64,000 bases of DNA from NCBI GenBank assembly GCA_963675135.1, contig OY776121.1:69580265-69644264 (forward strand), read 5' to 3'. Within the stretch, counting starts at the first letter, position 1. The number at the start of each line of letters is the position of its first letter. The stretch is from Galeopsis tetrahit (lineage: Eukaryota; Streptophyta; Magnoliopsida; Lamiales; Lamiaceae). The position numbers and the translations under genes are program-made. Positions 56,357 through 64,000 of the stretch are shown here, piece by piece. The notes under the pieces are model-generated. The model saw only the letters and a program-made list of their open reading frames with translations, searched no databases and had not been told where the DNA came from.

Positions 56357-59300
56357 CTAGTGAATGTGGGCACGCCGTTTTAGAGCTACGTTAGAAAAAA
56401 CACCTATATTCCCCAGCCAGAACACAAGTAAAATCATCACGCTTGTCACGCCCACCCACATCCATTGCTGCAATTTTTTCTTGTTTCGATTGCGAAGAGG
56501 TGGAGGAATCGATTTTCCCTTGCTCTGCTTTCCCAACAACCACGGCTTTTGAGCCTGTTGCTGCTTTTTACAAGTCGTCGTCTCATTCACTACTACTTCT
56601 ATGTCCTTGCTACTACTTTCAGTAGCGCTTTCTGAGCTTGGTCCGCTTTCACAATTAATACTCTTCATATCGTTTCCGTCACTCTTCTTCCTTTCTTTCT
56701 TTCTCAATCTCTTCTCTCTCTCCTGCACATATATATAATAATTATTCAACTTGTTCATATCAAATATATCAACAAAGGAAAAAAATGTAGTTTCACCTTT
56801 TCTCTTTGTTCTGCTTCCTTCTGTGTCTTTAAGTCTGCCCTCATCTGCAATTTCTCAGCTTGCCGTTTCTTCCTCTCACGCGCCTCATTAGCCTTTTCCA
56901 GCGCCTCCACCCGACGTTGCTCTTTCAACTTAGCTTCCATCTCCTCCCTTGTCTTTTCTTCCTCCCTCCTTAACGACTCAATCTCTTCCTTTGATCTAAT
57001 AGCCACCTCAACATCATGACTTACATCCAACCCATTGGCTTCTACACTAATAATAGCAGGCTCCATTGTTACTTTCTGATACTTGGATTCCATCGCTTTC
57101 TTCGTCACTTTATTGTCAAAGTTTGTGTTTTCATTTGGACTTGGAATTGGCGATGCTAGATCAATAGCCTTGACTGATGTTGAGGCCATCATCCTACTTG
57201 CTCTCTCATCAGCATAACTGGGTAGGCGAGGCGCCACCTCGTCAGGACCAAGTGCACGACCATCCAAAGTCCCGAATCTCCTAACACTACTCCTTGTGTT
57301 GAACTTTACATATTCTCTACGGAATTCGTCATTCGTATTCCACAGTTCCATAAAATTATCCACCTATATAGTAGGACCAGGACATGTGCATAAAGTTAAG
57401 AGGTTGAATTAAAACATCCGCAACTAGAAGATCGTAAAAAAACTCTTACCTGATTCGTACAAAGAAGATAAAGAGCTTCTGTATCCCTGCTATATGCATA
57501 ATTGCTGGCAACAGCGGCGTCATCCTTGTACTTGAAAAAGTGTTCGCTCTGCAATTTCAGTTACTAAGGCAACTTAGGCACTTCATCATTAATTTAAAAA
57601 AATCTTATTACAAAAAATCCAACTAAGTATACATTTCTCATTTCTTGATCCCCACACACCAGCAAATAAATAGATTGCTAATCTTTAAATAAGGAAAGAG
57701 AAAAGTTCAAGCTGTATTTCAAGTTTTTCAAATTAGAACTACATATTAAAGAGCTTCATATGTGATTCAGCTTTTACTACCCTCATATGGATTCTTCAGC
57801 ATCAGTAAGCTGTTTAATCATTAGAGTACACTTGAACAATTATATATTGGTTCAATTTTGACTGCTAAATCCAACTGGTCATTTTACATTTTTTTTGCCA
57901 ACCAATGCGAATCTTGGAACCATAATTTTTCACATGATTTAATCCTTTACCAAATTCAATGATTTGTGTTATTTTCAATTAAAAACCAAAAATCAAGGCA
58001 ATTTTCAGCATATTTATGGGAAGCTGGAGAGCTATCAGGTTCAAGTTCAATGATCATATTATTATTAATGCCTAGTCTACTTCACATATTTACTCAATTA
58101 TTTTACCTTTTTTTTTATATTTATGTCTAAGATTCACATTAGAGTTCACATATCAGTTTTCTCTTCTTGAGAGGGCTCAATAGACCTCATTAGCAGATCA
58201 TGGGAACCATGGTTCTCATCAGAAAGACGTCTTCATTTTAAATGGTTTCATAATATTGAAAAGATTATATATCTAACTTGTTCAACAACTAATACATGCT
58301 GCAATTGACTATTTGGCTTCATTCAAGATTAAATTCAGAATTGTATGGTCAATGAGAACATGTGCCTTTTTGTTAACTACACAATCTAACTTAATATATA
58401 ATTATGTCATCAATCTTTATGTGGCATGTTTATTTGCATACACAGTCATAAGTGTGCATCAAGAGACCCATTACCTTCTTAGAAAGTTCTTTTCTCAAAT
58501 TCTGCCACTGAGCATATGCCGTTTGGCGAACATCATCAGCAGCTCGGAACTGGACTTGCAGTTCCTTAACCTTTTTGTTTTCGTCATCATATTTCTTCTC
58601 CGCTTCTGCCGCAGTAGCTTCAGCTTTTAGGACTCTATTTTTCAGGACATCGAGCTCCTTCCTTAGGATCTACATACCAGATTAAAAACCGAAACCATGC
58701 TATGCCATGTGAGCAGCCTTTCCACTTTATTAAACTCCCACCATACTATTGCATTACAATAATAAGCTTTTTTCTTTCGATGAAATTCAAATCACATAAC
58801 GAGAAGATAGCAGGGAAGGAATAATATAAACTTAGTGCATAAATAATGAGGTATTCAAACCTTTAAACGCACTTCAACCTCCCCTCTCTGTTCAATAGCC
58901 TGCTTGATTTCATCTTTGCTACCCATGTTAGAAGATAATTGGTCGCGGAGTTGCTTCAATTGCTTGATTTCTCGAATGAACTGCTTTTCTTCCTTCAAGG
59001 GAAGAGTCTCATGTTGTATCATATGTTCCATGTTGTATATCTGTGAAGAGAGACAGTTCAATAATTCGCTATAACTATCTTTTTATTTGAAAATCACATG
59101 CTTTTACATGCAAGTGACAAGTGTAAAGAGTACGCAATACATAAACTGAAAATGCTGACCTGGCTATTAATATCCTCAATAGATAATGCATTCTTGGCTT
59201 TGTTGATCACAGACTGAAGAGAATCTATTTCCATGCGTTTTGACCTCACCAACTTCCGAGCACTTCGGGCTTCACTCTTGGCATATTCATAATCAATACC

Positions 59301-62300
59301 ATGAATCTGGTTGTTGGCCTGCTTAGTTGAGAAATAACATTAGTGTTGTCATAGAGATCAATAAAGAAAAACTTAATATATCAATGTCTTACTCTTTTAT
59401 CTTGGATTTGAATTTGAACAGCATCCCTGAGTTTGGTCTTCTCATCAACATGTATCTTTGCAACTCTGATTTGTTCTCTAAGATTTTCATCATCGAACCT
59501 CGGGATCCTGATCAAAAAGTTGAATGGCTTTGTTTTAATCTTAACGCTTTGTTCTTTTCCATCACTCGTGTTCACACTGGTACCCCCTGCTGAAGCCACA
59601 GATATTTTGCAGCATTGAGAATTTCCAGTGTCCTCATTTTCTTGCACGGAAAAGTTGTCATTACCACTATCGGTAGCACCATCCAACTGATCTCTGATGT
59701 CTTCACTACCTTCTACGTCCAGCATAACATTAGTTGCTTCTTTATCAGCATTAAAACTATCTGAGACCTCTGTTCTGCACGAGACAGCTACATCATTAGT
59801 CATTCCTCCTGTGCTTATGGCAGAAGAAGTATCAGCATGACCTTCGGGTTCCAGTTCCACTGTCGGTGGGGGAACTGCAGCTTCAACTTTACCACTTGAA
59901 ACTTTAGTTTCAGCATGGGCCTCATCACCTTGAGAAGCTGGTTCCTTTTCTGTGAGAACAACCTCGTCAGGACACCTTATCCCACTGTCATAACTGGGAG
60001 ATGAATTCTCGAATATTTGTGATTTTGGACTGACAATTGGTGCTGCTTCAACAGTTTCAGCATCAGAATTTTCACTTTGAGATGCAGGAGCATTAGAAAC
60101 TGGATAACTTTGAGTCTGCATTGAAGCCTCAGTCTTGATTTCAGACGAATTAGTATCATGAGATACTCCACTGCTACCAGGTTGTTCGTTAGTTTCCTCA
60201 GGATATTGAACACCATTGTCCTCTTCAGATGCACAAAAGTTCTCATTTTGCTCTTCTGCAACCAGATTGCAAACTGTTTGGACATGACTATCAGCCTCAT
60301 ATTCAGGCAGAAGACTCGAACCTTCAGCCTCCACCGCACCTTCATTAACGACATTTACTAATGGAGGATCCACAATGCTCCACACCTCGTTCAGGGGCTG
60401 AAAATTCTCACTAACAGCATCAATTTTTTCAACTTGGGAATGCAATTCTACCCCTTGGTCCTTAACTTCAGCAGCATCAGATTCAAGCAGAACAATCGAA
60501 CCCTCAGCCTCATTCAGGGGCTGAAATTCCCCAATAGCTGCATCATTTATTTTGATTTGGGGATGCAATTCTGTCGCTTGATCCTTAACATCAGCAGCAT
60601 CAGATTCAAGCAGAACACTCAAACACTCAGCCTCCACATCCACATCTACTAAGGGACTACCTCCATTGTTGGGTTCAATAATACCCTCTGCCTGATTCAG
60701 GAGCTGAAATTCTCCACTAACTCCAAAAGCATCGGATTCAGGTAGAGCCCTCGAACCCTCAACCTCCACATCCTCAATACCCTCTGCCTCATTCAGGGGC
60801 TGAAATTCTCCACTAACTGCATCAATTTGGGATTGCAATTCAGACCCTTGATCCTTAACTCCAGAAGCATCGGATTCAGGTAGAACCCTCGAACCCTCAA
60901 CCTCCACATCCTCAATACCCTCTGCCTCATTCAGGGGCTGAAATTCTCCACTAACTGCATCAATTTTGGATTGCAATTCGGCCCCTTGATCCTTAACTCC
61001 AGAAGCATCGGATTCAGGTCGAACCCTCGAACCCTCAACCTCCACATCCTCATTACCCTCTGCCTCATTCAGGGGCTGAAATTCTCCACTAACTGCATCA
61101 ATTTGGGATTGCAATTCAGACCCTTGATCCCTAACTTCAGAAGCATCGGATTCAGGTAGAGCCCTCGAACCCTCAACCTCCACATCCTCAATACCCTCTG
61201 CCTCATTCAGGGGCTGAAATTCTCCACTAACTGCATCAATTTGGGATTGCAATTCAGACCCTTGATCCTTAACTCCAGAAGCATCGGATACAGGTAGAAC
61301 CCTCAAACCCTCAACCTGCACATCCTCATTACCCTCTGCCTCATTCAGGGGCTGAAATTCTCCACTAACTGCATCAATTTTGGATTGCAATTCGGCCCCT
61401 TGATCCTTAACTCCAGAAGCATCGGATTCAGGTCGAACCCTCAAACCCTCAACCTGCACATCCTCATTACCCTCTGCCTCATTCAGGGGCTGAAATTCTC
61501 TACTAACTGCATCAATTTTGGATTGCAATTCAGACCCATGATCCTTAACTCCAGAAGCATCGGATTCAGGTAGAGCCCTCGAACCCTCAACTTCCACATC
61601 CTCAATACCCCCTGCCTCATTCAGGGGCTGAAATTCTCCACTAACTGCATCAATTTGGGATTGCAATTCAGCCCCTTGATCCTTAACTCCAGAAGCATCG
61701 GATACAGGTAGAACCCTCAAACCCTCAACCTGCACATCCTCATTACCCTCTGCCTCATTCAGGGGCTGAAATTCTCCACTAACTGCATCAATTTGGGATT
61801 GCAATTTAGACCCATGATCCTTAACTCCAGAAGCATCGGATTCAGGTAGAGCCCTCGAACCCTCAACCTCCACATCCTCAATACCTCCTGCCTCATTCAG
61901 GGGCTGAAATTCTCCACTAACTGCATCAATTTGGGATTGCAATCCAGCCCCTTGATCCTTAACTCCAGAAGTAGCGGATACAGGTAGAACCCTCAAACCC
62001 TCAACCTCCACATCCTCATTACCCTCTGCCTCATTCAGGGGCTGAAATTCTCCACTAACTGCATCAATTTGGGATTGCAATTCAGCCCCTTGATCCTTAA
62101 CTCCAGAAGCATCGGATTCAGGTAGAACCCTCGAACCCTCAACCTGCACATCCTCAATACCCTCTGCCTCATTCAGGGGCTGAAATTCTCCACTAACTGC
62201 ATCAATTTGGGATTGCAATTCAGCCTCTTGATCCTTAACTCTAGAAGCATCAGATTCAAGTAGAACCCTCGAACCCTCAACCTCCACATCCTCATTACCA

Positions 62301-62491
62301 ACATCTTCAGTGACTCCATCAGTCCCAGAAACAAAAACATATGAATTATCGAGATCATTGGCTTGATTGTGGTGGTTGGTTCCATTAAAATCAGGCTTGG
62401 GTAGATCCTGGTAAGAGCTCATATCCAACACACATTTCTCCTCAATTGCAACCATCTTAGATGCCTCCTTCGAAACCTCAGTTTCGGCCAT
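56357..62491 (-). CDS. Proton pump-interactor 1-like protein with expanded repeat region
   Basis: Seven exons, all phase 0: 62491-59393, 59318-59160, 59040-58861, 58669-58475, 57548-57450, 57363-56797 and 56722-56357; 1554 residues. PPI1 proteins bind the autoinhibitory tail of plasma-membrane H+-ATPase. The conserved core begins ~1000 ('KPFNFLIRIPRFDDENLREQ') and continues as coiled coil through exons 2-6, including 'YAYSRDTEALYLLCTNQVDN'. A charged Lys/Glu/Arg region follows, then one C-terminal membrane anchor (~1520-1542, 'WMWVGVTSVMILLVFWLG') with a basic tail, as in PPI1. Arabidopsis PPI1 is ~610 residues; the excess here is the N-terminal exon, with eleven full 46-residue repeats. I chose MAETEVSK as start because an acceptor-like TTCAG lies ten bases upstream, implying a 5'-UTR intron. 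The upstream in-frame MCYVACL start is then intronic. Confidence 0.9.
60700..62310 (-). repeat. 138-bp in-frame tandem repeat in the PPI1-like gene
   Basis: The word 'attcaggggctgaaattctc' recurs at exactly 138-bp steps from 60791 to 62171 (60791, 60929, 61067 and so on), giving eleven full units and a truncated twelfth. More diverged copies lie at about 60390, 60510 and 60695. Each unit codes 46 acidic residues around 'SGEFQPLNEAE' and 'VEGSRVLPESDASGVKDQG'. Units alternate between GIEDV and GNEDV starts. Confidence 0.95.
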
Positions 62492-63470
62492 TATTTTCTG
62501 AATTTCCCAACAGCCGAACCGAATTATGTAAAATGACAATGCATTAACAAACAGACATGCAACATAACACACAAATGCAAGAAGATATAAAGAACCAACT
62601 GATATTCAAATAAGTCAAATCAGGCTCAGAAATGGAATCCGAAAAACAAACCACAAAAAACAGAAAACTCAAATTTGCAGCACAATCATTAAAAATACAA
62701 TTAATTCGTATTTATGAATCACTTATTTTCAAATATTTCTTACTTTTGTTTTCTTCAATTAATTTATATATAATACGATTAAACAAACAAAAAAATACAC
62801 ATTGAGTAAGTTTAAAACTCATATGGTATAGTGGAGTAATAAATTAGTATTAAAATTAACCTGCTAACGAGATAAGGATGGGTGTGTCTATAACCCGAGA
62901 AGTGCTGTACAGTCTGGAATAATTCCGAAGTTCCTTGATCAAATTGAAACCTTGAAATTGAAGCACCATTTGCGTTTTCTAGCTCGCAAATAACAATCGA
63001 TCAAAGAAAACAATCGATCTCAAATAACTATGAACTCTACACATTCCACTTATTTTTATCAAAGAAATACTACTACATTACTTTAGGTAGAGTCCATGTT
63101 AGTATAATCGATATTAGTATTATACTCCAAAAGAGTGCACAAACAGAGTTATATTATACTGTATTTATTTTATTTAATGTTATACATTTATCTCCACCTT
63201 CATAATATACCTAAAAAACACGAATTCATATCATAAAATACCTAAATAAACACATCATATAATAGCCTCATAGTCATATGTATGTATCAAGAATGAAGAT
63301 TCACACACATCATAAATCTGAATAAAGATTCACACACATCATAAATCTGAATCACATATAATAAAATACGTAAATAAACACATCATATAATAGCCATATG
63401 TATGTATCAGGAATGAAGATTCACACACATCATAAATCTGAATTAACAAAATACAATGTACCAGTACTAC
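62492..63470. other. 5' region of the PPI1-like gene
   Basis: AT-rich, with a probable 5'-UTR intron ending near 62502. A ~85-bp segment with 'cacatcatataatagcc' and 'gaagattcacacacatcata' occurs at 63236-63321 and again at 63362-63442, with an extra partial copy between. No coding sequence is seen. Confidence 0.5.
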
Positions 63471-63700
63471 ACATCATAAATACCTGGAGGTGGAGGTGCC
63501 GTTGTGCGCGAGCGCGAGCGGCTGCCTGGAGGTGCGCCGCCCCTGGAGCGGAGGTGCTGCCAGTGGCTGGATCGGACGGGTCGAGGCGGGCGATCTGCGA
63601 CTGTATGTGTAGCAAGAGTTTTCAATTTGGGGACAAAGAAAACGCGCAACTTCTTCACCAGTTCTGTTTCTGAGTATTACTCCTATATTACACAAGATGA
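63471..63700 (-). other. Possible exon of a minus-strand transcript
   Basis: A GC-rich island in AT-rich DNA. On the minus strand it ends in CTCCAG|GTATTTATG, a good splice donor at plus 63482-63483. It could be a non-coding first exon of the PPI1-like gene or part of another gene. Overlapping frames in all phases are short and match no family I know. Confidence 0.35.
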
Positions 63701-64000
63701 GCACCCGAAATTTTAATAAAAATAAATATTTAAAATATATTACTACATGAAATGAAATTTAAAATAAATTCAAGAAATACTATATAAAATGATAATTTTC
63801 TCGAATATAAAAACAAGCTTAACAAAAAAATAATGATTAAATTTAGAAAATAAACAATTTAAATAATATTAAAATGATTTTAGTAAACTTATTCCTTTTA
63901 AAGTATCACATATTCCAATATTTATGTCATGTATATTTTTAAATCAATAAAATTATTAAATGTCACTTTAATTTTAAAAATTACAACTCTTTAAAATTAT
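63701..64000. other. AT-rich DNA at window end
   Basis: Nothing recognisable; very AT-rich. Confidence 0.5.

Noticed and set aside
62492..62572. Upstream in-frame start MCYVACLFVNALSF for the PPI1-like protein
   Set aside because: An acceptor-like TTCAG lies between it and MAETEVSK, and family proteins start near the latter. The upstream stretch is most likely 5'-UTR intron.

Overview
This is nuclear DNA from a flowering plant, almost certainly a eudicot. The genes have short exons and AT-rich introns with GT-AG borders, and they encode a flavonol synthase, a two-domain fluoride exporter, an F-box protein, a proton-pump-interactor-like protein and a plastid-targeted protein. The intergenic DNA is packed with LTR retrotransposons, Stowaway-like and hAT-like MITEs and a tRNA-derived SINE. 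An asterid (possibly Lamiales) source is plausible, but nothing in the window proves it.

Layout. 1-8.9 kb: an Athila-like Ty3/gypsy complex on the minus strand with one LTR (7293-8921), two tRNA-Asp-type primer sites and two gag-type ORFs joined through a T-rich tract where an LTR would be expected. 8.9-10 kb: a minisatellite, a GC-richer segment of unknown origin and a scrap of receptor kinase. 11.1-12.5 kb: a two-exon F-box gene. 12.7-15.9 kb: two hAT-type non-autonomous elements with exact 8-bp target duplications. 16.6-19.0 kb: a five-exon gene for a small plastid membrane protein, minus strand. 20.1-26.0 kb: a decayed Ty1/copia element with two younger solo LTRs nested in it. 26.3-30.4 kb: MITEs and two ~1.06-kb sister TIR elements side by side. 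30.6-35.6 kb: a young Ty1/copia element with near-identical LTRs. 37.7-39.9 kb: a six-exon fluoride exporter gene, plus strand. 40.4-46.7 kb: a SINE, a copia fragment, a triple-nested MITE and a foldback element. 47.5-51.5 kb: a 4-kb PIF/Harbinger-like element carrying fragments that read as an augmin subunit 2 gene and an IST1-like gene. 51.5-52.9 kb: an AT-rich ~190-bp tandem repeat and one CACTA terminus. 53.2-54.9 kb: flavonol synthase, minus strand. 56.4-62.5 kb: a proton-pump-interactor-like gene whose first coding exon carries eleven in-register 138-bp repeats.

The five host genes are unrelated in function and do not form a cluster. The most notable structures are the chimeric gene-capturing transposon at 47537-51512, the repeat expansion in the proton-pump interactor, the all-amber decay of the copia element at 20-26 kb, and a triple-nested MITE whose empty site is present elsewhere in the window. 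Exon borders were set by hand from splice signals, reading-frame phase and protein-family knowledge. No database search was possible.
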